64,000 nucleotides of DNA from Balanoglossus misakiensis (taxonomy: Eukaryota > Hemichordata), in assembly GCA_040954595.2 (NCBI GenBank), contig CM082587.2, positions 12,214,001 through 12,278,000 of the forward strand, given 5' to 3'. This document shows, in pieces, positions 46,798 through 60,913 of the stretch; the first letter of the stretch is position 1, and each line of letters starts with the position of its first letter. A program made the position numbers and the translations under genes. The notes below the pieces were generated by a model. It was not told the origin of the DNA, ran no database searches, and was given only the letters and a program-made list of their open reading frames with translations.

Positions 46798-47190
46798 GTG
46801 TGTCGAATTACTGTTTTATGACACAGCGTGGTATATAAACCCTCATTTTTGGTATTCTCAATGTGATAGATGGACCCATACACCAATAAATGGGGTGGAA
46901 GCATTACTAAGTTTCATCCTTTCAAAATTTGCTGATGTAGGGTCAAAATTGAGTGTGAGGTGCACGTTAAAAAGGAAAGCCTTCTGTATCATGTTGACGG
47001 CACATTTTTTAATTTTTCAAGATTCTTACAGAAAAATCCTAGCAATAGCATCATTATGTTATTTTAAATGTACAGGTTTGAAACAAGGAATGAAGACATT
47101 GCTCACATATTTAAACGAAATGAACATCACAAGTACATGTACAAGTTTTTGACAAGCAGGTAATTGATACTTTCATTTTTGTTTTGGCAG

Positions 47191-47310
47191 CCATTGATCA
47201 GTTATACTCTATGCCTTGTCAAAATGGTGGCACATGCGTTGCGCGAGACGGCTGTTTCCTGTTTGACTGTATGTGTACCGAATGCTTCACTGGTGCCACA
47301 TGTACAATGC
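47191..47310 (+). CDS. EGF-8 exon, open, first cysteine lost (unit 3)
   Basis: Same as unit 2. Confidence 0.72.
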
Positions 47311-47605
47311 GTAAGTACAAACCAATATTATTTTATTCAATGCAAAACACTTGTTATGTATTATATAATATAAGTACGGTACACATATTAAAGCCCTGGT
47401 AACTCAAACTTTGGGCTAGCTTAATGTTATCACTATTTTTGTTTTCGGTTGCAACTGTGGTTTCTTGTCACACTCTAAAGGATTTCACAGCATTTGGTTT
47501 TTCAAAACAGCCCTTTGGTTGTTGTCATGTATACATGTACATGACTGTGGAGTGTAGTTTGTAGATTCTGTAATTTTGACAATATCTTGACTGCACATCC
47601 CACAG

Positions 47606-47728
47606 CTGTCAACCAGTGTCAACCCATCCAGTGTCAGAATGGTGGAAACTGTGTGCTGACGCCCAATTGGTGTACTGAATTCACATGCTCCTGTACAAGC
47701 TGTTACTCCGGCGATTTATGTCAGACAT
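47606..47728 (+). CDS. EGF-9 exon, intact (unit 3)
   Basis: Same residues and splice sites as unit 1. Confidence 0.8.
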
Positions 47729-48112
47729 GTGAGTGATTTTAAATTTCAGATGAAGAGGAACATAATAACATAACACATAATCGGCTTGCAGTTGGTTTCT
47801 TCCAACCTGTATCAAACAGTGAATAACGACACAATTTTGGGGAAATTTATTAAGAATGTGTGTGCCATAAAAGGGGATTGTGTATTTGACCAAACAACAA
47901 CCTGCACCGTATGGTACACTAAGACACTATTACACCTGTGTCAAAATTTCATTACGTTTCTTTTGTTGAACATGGAAGAAATTTGTCACAGTGATGTTCT
48001 GTTGACCAACTGAGATTTTTACCACTCAACCCTGACTGCACAAATCTGTTTAAAGTATATGTAGTAAATATTAACTGTACACAATTTATATCACTTTCTC
48101 TTCTGTGCACAG

Positions 48113-48229
48113 ATTTGAATCCGTGTCAGCCCAACCCTTGTCTAAACAGTGGATTCTGCCAGCAAGTGTCCTGCACCGAGTTCAGATGCCAGAGTTCGCG
48201 CTGTTTCATCGGAACCACGTGCGCTGAAC
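48113..48229 (+). CDS. EGF-10 exon, open (unit 3)
   Basis: Same as unit 2. Confidence 0.75.
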
Positions 48230-48453
48230 GTAAGCAAACCAGTGTCAGATTTGCCGCACAAAGTAGAAATCGCTGGGCTTTGTCATTGATATTGTCTCAA
48301 TAAAGTTGCCTGTGATTGTGCAGCTAACCAAGAGACTTATATGCACTACCGTAGCCATGATGTATACTTTCATTGACTCAAATGCTCATCAGAGTAGATG
48401 TTGCTATTTTTCCAACCGTAAATTGAAACATCAGAAAGTTATGACATCAACTA

Positions 48454-48480
48454 CCCCCACCCCCACCCCACCCCACCCCC
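48454..48480 (-). repeat. C-rich tract, G-quadruplex motif (unit 3)
   Basis: Same tract, unchanged in length from unit 1. Confidence 0.75.
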
Positions 48481-48677
48481 AACTAGTAAATATTATAAGA
48501 TGCTGTAATTATGATAAAGATGGTAGCACCAAGCTTGGATCAAGTGGTCTTCATTATCCTTCACACATGAACATGATCACACGGATGTGCAATCTTCTGA
48601 CAGTCTGCTACAGATTTCACTTCCCACTCAAGTGTGTAAGACCCTAATGTGATACTTTTCATTTCTCTCACCCTTAG

Positions 48678-48800
48678 CGATCAACCAGTGTCTTCTAAAC
48701 CCATGTCTGAATAACGGAGTGTATCAGCCACTTCAAGGCTCCTGCTCAATCTACACCTGCAACTGTCCAACCTGCTACACTGGGCAAACATGTGTTACAT
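48678..48800 (+). CDS. EGF-11 exon, open, third cysteine lost (unit 3)
   Basis: Same residues and splice sites as unit 1. Confidence 0.75.
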
Positions 48801-48818
48801 GTAAGTCGCAAGTTTTTA

Positions 48819-49728
48819 GGTCCCATTGGTATGTACCATGGGACCTTATGGGATTGGTTACGTCTGTATGTATGGATGGATGGATGGATGGATGTATGTC
48901 TGTATGTCCGTCCACATCGAAAACTTGAAAACCGCACCGCGTATGACCTCGATATTTGGCGTGTAGATGCAGGCAGGGCTGTAGATGGGAGTTTGTTCAA
49001 ATGAAGATGTCATTGCCAAAAATATGCAAATTAGCTGGGAAAATGTGAAATTGGTCAAAACTTAAAAACTGGACAACCACTGGTCATATTGATTTGAAAA
49101 TTGGTATGCATGTACCTTATATCAACCTCATACAATCCTGTATGTTTTGAGCTAATATTATCGATTTCCTATTTTTTTTGCATTTTTTTGTATTTTTCCA
49201 TGTTATTGGTAAAAAGTCTTTGAAATTTAGTATGAAGCCTCCTAATGTTGTCTAAGTAACCATAGTTTTGTTCAAATTGTTGCAAAATTTGCATATCTAT
49301 AATTTTGAGCAATATTTGCCATTTTTGGTCAAAAAATGTTTCTCTTTAAAACCTCATGCCAGATTGCTTTCCAATTTGGTAGGCATGTTCGTAGGGGTAA
49401 CCTAAATAATATGTTGTAAAAAAAAAGATATTTGCATAAATGTGTTATCGGGGAAACTTTTGCAATTTTTGTCAAAAATTGTTTTCTCTGAAACCGCTTG
49501 TCCTATTGCATTGAACTTAGGCAGCATGTTCCTTGTAGTGATTGAAGTAAGATATTGTACAATTTTGGTGATATTTGCATATTTGTGTTTTTGCCACTTT
49601 TGAACAAATATTTTCTGTGAAACTGCTTGTTGGATTGCTTTGAAATTAGTTTTTTCTCTGATTGCTTTGAAATTTAGGCTATAATTTCATAACACATACC
49701 TGTATATGTGCAACTTTTATTCGGTTCT
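48819..49728. repeat. AT-rich hairpin/145-bp repeat array (units 3/4)
   Basis: Same as the units 2/3 array. Confidence 0.63.
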
Positions 49729-50738
49729 GAGATCAGAAAGATTAAATATTTAGCGAGTTTTTTTGGTAAGTTTCTTAGTTTTTGGTTAGCAAATCTTCTC
49801 CTAAACAAATTGTCCAGTTGTTTTTAAAGTTACTATTTACAAGGAGTTGTTACCTCGAACAAAGACATGTTTACATAACTTAAATAGGCCAGCTGTTACA
49901 GAGACCACCAGCTATCAAATTTTAATTACCAGTGGCAGGTCAGTGTGTGTCTGTTCCAGGGCTGACTGAAAGAAGTTGCTTCGCATATGTGTTTGTACAG
50001 ACAATTTTTGGTCATTTTTTTTCTAGCACCACTTGTAAGACTGCCATGACACATGACAGTTTATTGGGCATGTTCCTTGTTAATGTTTTTACATTCCATA
50101 TTTCTATATGGTCAGATCATATCTGCTTGCAAATGTCACCTGTAATTTTTATTCTGGTGTGTCACTGTTTCCGCATAATCCTCAAATGTCATCAGATCTC
50201 CGAATGTGATGAAAACAGTGTGTTTTGAGTGTTTTTTAAATGACCTTTTGGGTTAAAAGTGGCAAAAATGGCAATTTTGTCTTGAAAGGGGTCAATAAGA
50301 CTGACTTTTTTGGAATCAGCACCATTTTTTACATTGAATGGACTAGTCTGCTCAAACTTTCCTTACCAACAATTCTGTTTAATCTTCTGTAACATGTATA
50401 CTAGTATACATGTAGCTGCCTGATAGTTTGCCCTGTGTGTGTAATTGCTGAGTGACATAACGCATTCTGTGATTGGTGCAGTCACGTAACCACCAATAAG
50501 ATCGCTTGTTATAAGGAGAACTGCACGACCTTTAACCGCATTAGCATACCTGATTTTTAGGGCTCGATATTACCTCTGAGGACGCAATATTTAAGTTGAA
50601 GTTTTTTTCTTTTATCATATTAGAGCAAGAAGACTTGTTTTTATGTAAAAGAAATAGACCCTAATATACAGAGTGCATTTTGAAACGATAGGCAGGTCCG
50701 GCCCATAGCCTAATTCTTCATTTTTCTGTCATGCGTAG

Positions 50739-50854
50739 GAATTGATCAGTGCTAACAACCCATGTCAAAATGGCAGCACTTGCCAACCCTAACCTCGCGT
50801 GTGGCATTGACGTGCACCTGCCAAGGATGCTATACTTGGAGCGCTGTGAAAATT
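50739..50854 (+). pseudogene. EGF-12 exon, frameshifted (unit 3 gene copy)
   Basis: Indistinguishable by eye from the copy at 34879, including the CTCGCGTGTGGC variant. Broken in the same way. Confidence 0.68.
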
Positions 50855-51247
50855 GTCAGTCAGTTTATTTTGTCAAATTAATCAATATGTGTGGGACTGC
50901 TATACATGTATATAAAACAGAATACTGCGATGGAAAATTCTATAACTTAATGTTTCACTGGATATATGACTTAAAGTTAGCAGGATGCAGTGAATTCAAC
51001 AGAAAGTGTAATTTCCTCTTGTGTGAGCTCTGTGCAACTGTGCCAATGAAAATCTCACCACAAACAAAAATGACGGGTATACACTGTATATTAGCAGCTT
51101 TGTCTCTGCAATAGCCATAGTGTTTTGAAGTTGAAAACTTGCAAAGTGTGCAGTTTTATTCACACTACAAAGGAAACATTGTTAAAACGGATTATCTGTG
51201 TACATTGTCAAACTGTACACTTGTCGTGAGATTTATTCTCAATTATA

Positions 51248-52541
51248 TTATATCATGCTACCGTCCGCAATTCTGATTGGACGAGAGCTAAATCCAGCGA
51301 TGCTAAAATACTCAATAATGCACTGCTGGCAGTGGTAAAACGGGCTTTCTGTTTGCCACATGGGTTTGTTCTTTAGGTTGTTGTATGTGTTTACACTCAT
51401 CATGTTTATTGTAGAACCAGGGTCGATCAGTGAGGCAACTGCTGTTTGTTCTATCTGCACTGTTACTCGAGGCCTCCTACCATTTGATTGTTGTAGAGTG
51501 AAGCAGTATTCATCTCCCGAGCTGTCTTCCACTTTATGCACAGCTTTGACAGTTTCATCCTTGTCTACCCTATTTGCCTTGCCTTTTGATCGGTAGCATT
51601 TGGCAAAATGGTTAGGTTTGCCACACTTCCTGCATGACTTGCCTTTAGCTGGACATACTGAGTCATGTGGATAGGTGCCACCACAATAATAACAAGTGGA
51701 CGGTCCTTTCGCTGGCTGCTGATGAGCTCTCTTTTGTTTATTGGGTTTCGGGCGTTGATGGCGCTGTTTTCTGACCGCATTCACAGATGCCGTGTCTGCA
51801 CCATTATTATGGGGTTTCTCCTCAATCCCACTAGCCTGAACCTCTGATACCTCAAATGAACGGGCTGTACTCAGTAGATTCTCTAGTGTCGTCTCCTCCC
51901 AAAGAGCACGACGTCTGAGACGGGCTGATGTGAATCCTCGTATGATTTGTGATTTGACCTCTTGATCCTTATTGGTGAAGTCACATATGTTTCTGCTAGG
52001 CGTTGCAAACAAGTGTGATAGGCATCAATCGATTCGCCGTTGTTTTGTATGGTGTCTCTGAAGATGAATCGTTCGTATTCAATGTTCCGTTTGGGTGAGA
52101 AGTACGACGTAAGCTTTAATTTGGCTGTTTCACAGCTCGTTCCTGTATCTGGTAGAGTATCAAAGAAGTCGGAAACTTCCTCACCTGCCCAGTGCAATAG
52201 CAGTGCACGTTGTCGCTTGTCATCTGTAATGTTGAATGCGACAAATGCGTTTTCTACTCTAACCATGTACTTTTTCCATCTCGTACTGGTGGTTGTCGGG
52301 TCTGAATGAACAGGAAAACTCGGCATTGACGGCTAGCTGATTCTCCATGTTCTCCGTCCTCGTCGCCAAATATAGAATCGTGGGTGGGCAATAATGACAA
52401 CATGAGACACCAAGTCCGGCATGTAAGAGTGAGAGTGCCTAGCCTCATTCACGCACTTTATTCATAATGACCCGAATGTTGCATTACGTCATTTTACAGA
52501 ATGTATAAAGTATAGATGCTCACTAGTGTTTGGACACTACA
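51248..52541 (-). mobile_element. Ty3/gypsy fragment (unit 4)
   Basis: Collinear copy with LTR 52371-52541, gag from 52326 and the knuckle/protease frame 52012-51248. I see no difference from the unit-3 copy. Confidence 0.82.
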
Positions 52542-52872
52542 ATATACATGTGACTGCAGTGTCTTTCCAATCATGAATTTGCAAGGTGTCCTTCAGAGAA
52601 AATCTTCTGATTCTCTTTTCTGATTTGCTTTGCATATTTAACTTAATGATCTCATTTGTTGGAATTCCCTGTCTCAAATTTTTGATGATCAGTCTCTGCC
52701 CCATTGCTCATCGTCCCAACTTTCTGATGATATATGGATGATAGATGGGATCAAATCTTTGGTCGTGTATTTGCTACAAATGGTAGGTATTGGTTCGTGA
52801 TTGAGTCTTTGTGTTGTATATTTGGGGGGGCAGTGGTATGAGTTGGATTTATGCCAATCTTTAAGTTAAGTG

Positions 52873-55054
52873 TTATTTGGGTTGCCGTTGAGCATTGATG
52901 GCTTGATAAGTGGGGCTAGGGTCAATTTTGATTGGGTTTGGATTGTTTGGGCTATGATAGGTTGGGTGATGGCTAGGATTTGTGGTGGGTATATGGTGTG
53001 GTGTAAGAGATGGAGGCATTATGGGGTCTGGTGAGGTTTTTGTGAAGGAGGCCATGGTGGCTGCAGAATTCAGGGCATGCTGTAGCGGTTGAATGCATGA
53101 TGATGGTAAACCACGGAGTATTGCATTGCAGTAGTCCAGTTTTGATGTGATTAGAGCATGAACCAGCATCTGGCAAACTTCCTTAGTGAGGTAACGGCGA
53201 ATGTGGCTGATTTGACGCAGATGGAAGAAAATTGACTTGCAAATTGCATTAATGTGCTTATTGAAAGTGTAATTGTCGTCGAATGTCACACCTATATTCC
53301 GTGCAGAATTCACAATTTGAACACAACATGATCCAATGCTCATGTGGTTTATGGGACGAGGCGAGCGGTTGAACTGAGACCTTATCAGGAGTACCTCGGG
53401 TTTGCCACCATTGAGTTGAAGTTTATTATGTGTCATCCAGGTTTTTATTTCGTGAACTGCCCTTTCCATCTTGTCTAATGTACTTATGGTGTCTAACTGG
53501 AAGAAATATTGGTATAGTTGGTTGTCATCGGCATATTGGTGAAAATTGATGTTGTGGTGACAAATAGCTGCAGAACAAAAGTGGGCCAAGCACTGAACCG
53601 TGTGGTACTCCATATTGTAGATATTGAGGTTCTGACATTGTGCCATACAAACTGCTGTCTGTTCTTAAGATATGATGAGAACCATTGTAGTGCGATGTTG
53701 GTGATGCCCAGTTTTGATAACCTTGAGATGATTGTGTCGTGATCTATGGTATCAAACACAGAGGAGAGATCGAGGAGAACCATGAGTACACATTTACCGG
53801 CATCCAGTGCCATACAAATATTGTTGTTGACTTAAGTAAGTGCTGTTTCGGTACTGTGATCCTTTCGGTACGCTGACTGCAGTGGTTCTTGTAGTGAGTT
53901 GGTAGTCAAATATGATGTCAGTTGTTGTGCTACAATCTTCCCGATTACTTTTGACAGGAAGGTTAGGTTTGAAACTGGTCTATAGTTCTTGAAAATGTTT
54001 TTGTCGAGCGAAGGTTTCTTGAGTATATTGGTGTGATGACTGCTATTTTAAGTTATTCAGGAACAGTTCCAGTTTTGAGTGACAAATTGATAATTGTGGC
54101 TATGATAGTGAGCAGATTACCAAGACATTGCTTATCAAGTGCTGTAGGGATGAGATCAAGTACACGTGTTTTAGATGGAGACTGACGGGTTGGTTATAAG
54201 CTGATATGGCTGAGGAGAGGTCATTTGGAGGCTAGGACATTTGATGTATTTTGTCGAGATCATGGCTGAAACTATCAATTGAAATGGCAGATATGACGAT
54301 AAGATATTTGACGTCTACTGTGTGTTGGTTTCGGAAGAGCAAGTTTTGCATTGACAGGATTGTGATCAGAGAGTTCCAAGCAGTCTACAGAGACACTCTT
54401 GATGTTAGACGCAGAGTGAGATAAGATGAGATCAAGAGTATGACCCTTTCTGTGTGTTGGTTGTTGGACCCATTGTTTCAGATTACAGGCGCTGATGATT
54501 CCATTGAATTTCTGTGTTACTGGATTCTTATCATCTTCTAGGTGAATATTGAAATCTCCTACGATGAAGAGATTACTTGAGCAGGTGACATACTTCTCAA
54601 GTGTTGTACTGAACTCTTCCATGAACTGTGGTGCGGTGAATTTATTATTAACTGATGGTGGTGGACGGTAGGCAAGAATTATTTTCATGGAAAGTTTCTG
54701 GTGAAAAATAGTTGCTTCCGCTGCCTCAAAAGATTTAACAGAGAGAATAGGCTTCCAAGCTGTTTATTTTAGTGCTAGCTTGTGAATTTAAGCTAAGCCT
54801 CCACCGATCTTGCCAACCCCAGGTAGATGTTTGACAGCATAGCCTGGTGGTGTACATTCAGCCATTACGTGTTCGTCACCAGATTCCTTCAACCATGTTT
54901 CAGTGAGTACAAGAATATCAATTTCTTTATCTGTGATGTAGTCTGCAATGTCTAATGATTTGCATCTAGCTGAGCGGACATTCCATGTAGAGAGTAGAAG
55001 TTCACACGTATTGTGGAAAGGGTGGATCTTGAATACTGCATAGTCACTCTTCAA
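52873..55054 (-). mobile_element. CR1/L2-group LINE fragment with 23-bp deletion (unit 4)
   Basis: As unit 3, with the 23-bp deletion near 53566. One visible private substitution turns CGLPSS into RGLPSS (codon near 53115). Confidence 0.87.
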
Positions 55055-55527
55055 TAGATATTTAGTGACTCGCTAACTGTTGCGATTCGTGTGTGTGTAA
55101 TTTACGTACTTCAAGTTAAATATCGCAACTAGCCGTAATGTTTGACTAGGGGGAGCACCTATACTAATGCGAGTACCAGGGATTGAAAGTTGCACCTGTA
55201 TTTTGATCCCTTAGTTACCCTTATAAGTACATTTGTAGTTTAATAACCATAGTTCTATTGCAAACCATTCTTTCCGTAGTTTCTTGTTTCAAATATTGTA
55301 ATCTGAATTTATTTTGATGTTTAACAGGTGTGATTATCTGTATTTGCGGCCATTTTGAAAAAAAATTGGTTGCCATGGAAACTCTTCAACAGATATTTAG
55401 TGACTCGCTATCTGAATTTGTTCAGTACACATTAACACACATCTGAGCCAAGTTTGGTGCTTTTATCACAAAATACACAATCGATATGAAAATTTGGGTT
55501 TTGGTGCTCCACTACCTAAGTAACATT

Positions 55528-55836
55528 AAGGATGTACGTTCAATAAAATGGAAAGTATTGTCATTTTTTTTAATTGTGGATTTTTTTATTCTCTTTTGTA
55601 TGTATAATGAAAATCCGTAATAAAATATAGGGGTCACCGCGCTTGTTTTTGAAATACAGAGCCATGAAATTGGTCGATAATAGAAGAAATCTGCTGACTC
55701 AGCATTTTTCACCAATGGTTTGTTTGTCTATGGCCAAAATTCTTAATGCAATTTATCTCAAAAAAGAGCGCGGTGACCCCTGGGAAAAAGACCGGACACG
55801 CAGTGTTTCCGGTTTATGTTCTGCACGTACATCCTT
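55528..55836. repeat. Foldback repeat with 112-bp deletion (unit 4)
   Basis: The right inner arm is cut: after GCGCGGTGACCCC at 55780 the sequence jumps straight to TGGGAAAAAGACC. Exactly 112 bp present in unit 3 (39921-40032) are missing. The break lies inside the inner inverted repeat. Confidence 0.6.
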
Positions 55837-55900
55837 GATGAAGTTTGCTGGCTAGAGGGCTCCTAAACCTCCTTAATATTTGACGTCTTCACTCCTACAG

Positions 55901-58659
55901 GACTGCGCAGCTGGAAGTTAAAGTTCAGCATGTTCTGAAGCATGCACGCTGTGTCCAGGGGTTTCATGTGTGGAACAGCCAGCCTCTCATCACCAACACA
56001 ATGCGGACTGGGATATTTTGCCAACAATGGAAGTATAGACTGTACGCCTTGTCCTGCCCCGGGTATAAGTGCCAATATGATGGTATGTCGGAGCCAGAGG
56101 TGTGTGAAGATGGATACTACACTAATATAGATGGTGAGTCAGCACTTAAAGTTTGGGCATTACTGTGTAATCTTTCACTTAAAGGCACGTAAGCTGTAAC
56201 TTTTGGGATAATTTTCATAATATTTGTTTAAAACTGCACTACCATTAGTCCATGCAGATGAAGGCAGTGAACTATACACAAGCATTATAAACCCTAAATA
56301 TGAGTGCATATGCAAGTTTTAACCAGATAAATAATAAAGCTTTGCCGCAAGCGATTATGGCCGCCACCCTGGGAAAATGCAAGAAACAATGAAAATGTTG
56401 CATTTCCGGTTGGGAAACTTCTTAAACAAAACATGATCTCATCCACTTGAGCTCATGGAAGTAAATGTACACCACTGAGACATCAGATTTCCATTGTTCA
56501 TTGCAATATTGCACTTTTTTTTAAATTGCAGGAATTTTCGTTTTTTCTTTAATTTTTGGCCATTGTGTCATAAATAAGTGTTGAGCTTGATATATTATCA
56601 TGAAATATCATTTAATAGACATAATTAAAAGCATATATGAGATTATTTAAAACTTTAATTTTTTTATCCAGTTGCAGCTTACGTGCCTTTAAGGCGGACG
56701 ATCATCTTATGTGCATGTACGTAATTCTGTGCGTACAAACATTACGTCCAGTCCAAATATTCTGCCAATTTTACATCCAATGCATTCAAATAGTGGACTG
56801 CTTCGCTTTCATCCAGTTTTCATGTGCATCGTATAAGTAGACTTTTGTTTTGTCCCGTCTTTTCACCAAATTTGCTCTTTTCCAAATCTCCGACACAGAC
56901 TATGATCGTCACGATCTTGTCTGTTGTTAGAACAGCACACTGCCGTATGGCATTGACTGTACACAGTTTCTGTTACCAATATCTCTGGATTGGCATTTTC
57001 CTGTCCTCAATCTTTTGCCAGGGATTTTTGTCTCCCCAACCCGCGTGAGAATCCCACGTCTTTGAAGGTATGACTGTGACTATAAGATTCTATAAATCTC
57101 TGTTTATTTTCAGCACAAACATCATGTGCTGATTGCCCAGCTGGTAACCAATGTCCAAATGGTAACACTGTGATTTTATGCTCGGCTGGTTATTACAGTT
57201 CGGCCTTGGACAAAGGATGTCTCGCTGTACCTCTTGCATAACAGGTAAACTTCTACCCACCCACCTTTATTTCCAACATCAAACATTAGGTCAGGTAATT
57301 TACTAACTGAAAAATAGGATGGGATCATTTTCTATTTCTGTATTTAAAATTTACTGATATAATATATGAATGAAAAAATGACAATTTTTCCAAATTTGAA
57401 TAGACCTCTATTTATGAAAATAATTAAAATTTGCACCAAATTTTTACAGTGGTATTCAAAGGTTAACTTGGTGTGTAAATTCTCTGTTTGATTTACAGAT
57501 CAGCTGGTGCTGAACATTGTACTATTTGTGAGCAAGGGTACGCCTGCATAGATCCCAGTGCATCGCAATTCAAGTGTACCAAGGGTTACGTGTCATTGGC
57601 TGGTGCAACAAACTGTACCAGATGTACAAATGGTAAGATTGTGGTACTTGTTCAGTTTGCTGTGTGATGAAACTGAGGGGTATGTGTGTATGCATGTATG
57701 TGTTTACAACAGATTTTCAAGTCAGTGCGACTGGGGGTATGTGTGTGTGTGTATGTATGTATGTGTTTACAACAGATTATCAACTCAGTGCGAGATCTTG
57801 CGAGACCCGGTTAGCCATGTGAGATCTCGCAGAGTCTTATGATATTCAGAACATGGTTGATTAGAAATGACGTTTAATGTCCTCCAAAGAATTTTCTACA
57901 TGCCTGTATACTTGTCTCAGAATTATGAAGTGAATCATCTCAAGTAATTTGTTATTTTAAATGACACTGTATCACAAATACATCACTAAAAACCTCATTT
58001 TTTTTAATCAGATGAAATAAGTGAGGAGCCTGCACGCACATCCTGTCTTCTGTGCCCTGCTGGACAATCGTGTTCAGATTCAATGTAAGATCCGCTCGAC
58101 TGTGGCAATGGTGAATATGCTATGGAAGGCGACGGCACATGCACGCCTCGTCCAGTGGGATCCAAGTGTCCAACCATGTCACCCGTAGTGGATTGTTCAA
58201 CAGTTACTGGTAAGTTGGGCTGCAAATCACTCTTGTGACTTCCCTGTGTTATAGCATGGCATACACAGAAAATTAAACTGTTATGCTTATTGGAGTTGAT
58301 ATTGTGATGCACTTTGAAAAACACAATGATTCCACTGAAGAGGTATTGTACAGTAAAACCTGTGATTACGGACATCTCTCTAATAAGGGATCGTTGGACC
58401 AAACCATGGTGGTAAAAATCGTTCTTTGAATTTTTTCTGTGATAGGTTCATACTCGCTAGGTTCGGCCACGTCCTTCTGGTTATGAATGCACAACTACAA
58501 GTGTCACACAGTGCGCTACAGGGCAGTAAAGTGCTGAAGGAGGTAAGTCTTGAAATCCCTTTTCTTCTTGTCTCGATTTGAACATGGTTCCACAAGTTGT
58601 TTACATCACTTGTAGTTTTACATATTTTTTGAGTTCAACAGCTAGCTATACATGGTGTC
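55901..58659 (+). pseudogene. GCC2/GCC3 exon cluster G1-G6 (unit 4)
   Basis: Exons at 55901-56133, 57114-57244, 57499-57632, 58012-58209, 58446-58542 and a stub at 58642. Indistinguishable from unit 3, including CTPRPVG in G4. Confidence 0.72.
56179..56692. mobile_element. TTAA-flanked MITE (unit 4)
   Basis: Same insertion, matching unit 3. Confidence 0.74.
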
Positions 58660-58891
58660 CTGAGAAGTCAACCAGTATGAGAAGTCGGTCTCGGCCAGTA
58701 CGAGAAGTCGGCCTGTGGGAGAGAACCCTGGTACTTTGTGTTATATATAACTGTTTCACTACGAAATGTTTCCTTGATGTACAGGAGCTGAGATATTTGT
58801 ACAAATAGCCGATGAATTTTAAAACTGTCTGTTCACTTTTCATGTACCTCACCGGGGTACGTCAACATCAGTCACCTGCACTTCTTGAGCT
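58660..58891. mobile_element. 17-mer array element, right part deleted (unit 4)
   Basis: Same truncated state and junction sequence (TTGAGCT|TCAAAATC) as in unit 3. Confidence 0.55.
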
Positions 58892-59304
58892 TCAAAATCA
58901 CTTTCGTGGCGCATAATGTCTTGATTGTCTTGGTTCAAGAAACATTATGCGCGACTGGCCAATTTTACTGCCTTTTGTCAACACACATCCACTATGGAAA
59001 TTCTCACTCCAGGCCAGATAGTGTAAATTTACATATGAGTCTACAGGTGTGCTTGAAGTCAAGTCAAGCATTTGCAAGGAACCCTCCTCCAGTACACAGG
59101 TCTTTGATTTCATGAAGGGAAGCCCTTGCCTCACAGTCACTGCCATGTGATCTATGGAGGTGTGAACAACTTGATACCAGCCTAATATAAGTTGTAGGCA
59201 CAATCACTCCACACACCCTTGCCATAATTCTGCAAGGTTTTTGCCATATCTGTACTGTAGAATGAGTAGCAAGGAATAAAATGGCGTCCTTTCTTAATTT
59301 CCAG

Positions 59305-59421
59305 TGCAAAACCCCTGTGATCCCAACCCATGTATGAATGGTGGATTTTGCCAGCAAACATCGTGCAATTTCTATTCATGCCAGTGTGTGAACTCTTACA
59401 CAGGTGACATCTGTCAAACCA
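59305..59421 (+). CDS. EGF-3 exon, open but donor lost (unit 4)
   Basis: Matches the unit-3 copy, with seven cysteines and CAAACC|ATAGAC at the 3' end. Confidence 0.63.
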
Positions 59422-60790
59422 TAGACCCTAGAGAAAGAAGGGCGAGCAACTGCGGCAAAGATCAAAGGGTTTGGGGATTATCTGTATGATGATGTTTTTT
59501 TGTATATAATTAACACCCAGGACAGTCGGACAATGACTTCCTTACTTCGGCACGTGTCGACCCCACCAGTGATACGAAAACTTGCCACCAAACTGGCACT
59601 ACTGCATTTCAGCAGCCACTGCGTTTTTTTCTAAAATTCTAAAAGTATTACGATGTCTGTGCTAATTATTATGGTTTGGTGTTCGTCTGTCGGTTGAACG
59701 GTCATTTCTAGTGCCACAAGCTTCATTTAAAAATTGTAAACAAATCATCCATGTTTTTTGCATGTCCGACTGGGCACTCATATTTCTTAGTAACGCTGAC
59801 ACTTTTCGTAATAATTTTATGTTTGCGTGAAGCATTGAAATAAAAATTGTGGTTTAGGGGCATTTTATTTCGCAGTGCGTGAACAATAAAACAGATTTCA
59901 CGAAAACAATTTGTAAACAAACTGGGTGGATTATCATGTGTGCGCTATGGCCGCCAGGCAACCCTCGGTACGGTTAGCTCACAGCCTTGTGAAATACCCG
60001 GACTGTTAGACAAAAGATGCTTGTTTTGGACGCTGTCAGACTCAGATTCAAATTCCTGTTTAACTTGTCCAGATGTGTTCCATAAATAATCGCTGCGTTC
60101 AACCACGTTGCAGTTTTCTCGTCTTCTGCGAGATGTTCTGAGGTGTTGTGATAACTTCACACAAAACACGAGACTTTGCGTTAGTTTATACACAGTTTAT
60201 TTGCAAATTGGATTATTGGGATTTATCTGGAAATAATGTATGCAAAATAACATCATTTCAAGAAAAAACTGGAGTTGCGCGTCCTTCTTTCTCTAGGGTC
60301 CATGGTCAAACAAGTGAGTATATACTTTCAAGACACCCTGCAAACAAACAAGCCATCTTCATTCCGTAGATCTTTTAAGCTTATTTATACATTGTAAATT
60401 TTGATGTGAAACTTTATTGGTCTTGTTGCCAAACTTCTGAAGAAATGAGGATATTGTTTTGAAGGGTATTTTATCAGTAGGTAACAAATACCATGGCCCT
60501 CCATGCAAATACCCACATGGTAAATTAAAACTGTTACAGATGTATTTGATTTCCACATATTGATTACATGTGGGATAATATTGGTGCTGGCAGTTTCAGT
60601 AAATGAACTGCTCTTAAAAGTTGGGCGTCAGGGCACCCTTGATTTTGCCTGTTCCAAGCTAGAATAGTCTGTCCATATGAATATTTGTTCAGCAAGTTAC
60701 AAGCAATCTTTTAAGTTTGGAATGAAAAAATAGTGAAATGACTTGTGATGTTAATATGCAATTGTTGGTTGATTTACATGCAACCCCCAG

Positions 60791-60913
60791 GACTCGATCA
60801 ATGTTCTCCCAATCCGTGCATGAACAACGGTATCTGTGAGCCAATCAGTGGATCGTGCAGTGCGTTTACCTGTCGCTGTCAAGGCTGTATCATTGGAATC
60901 ACCTGTGACCAAG
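60791..60913 (+). CDS. EGF-4 exon, intact (unit 4)
   Basis: Same as unit 3, with eight cysteines and donor CAAG|GTAAAT. Confidence 0.78.

Larger units (their letters stand above)
33772..49631 (+). repeat. Tandem ~16-kb unit, copy 3
   Basis: Collinear with the other copies. It shares with copy 4 a 1,094-bp deletion (junction near 43143/43144) removing EGF-1 and EGF-2, a 23-bp deletion in the LINE (near 37706) and many single-base variants. It is almost identical to copy 4 at a constant offset of 15,860 bp. Confidence 0.95.
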
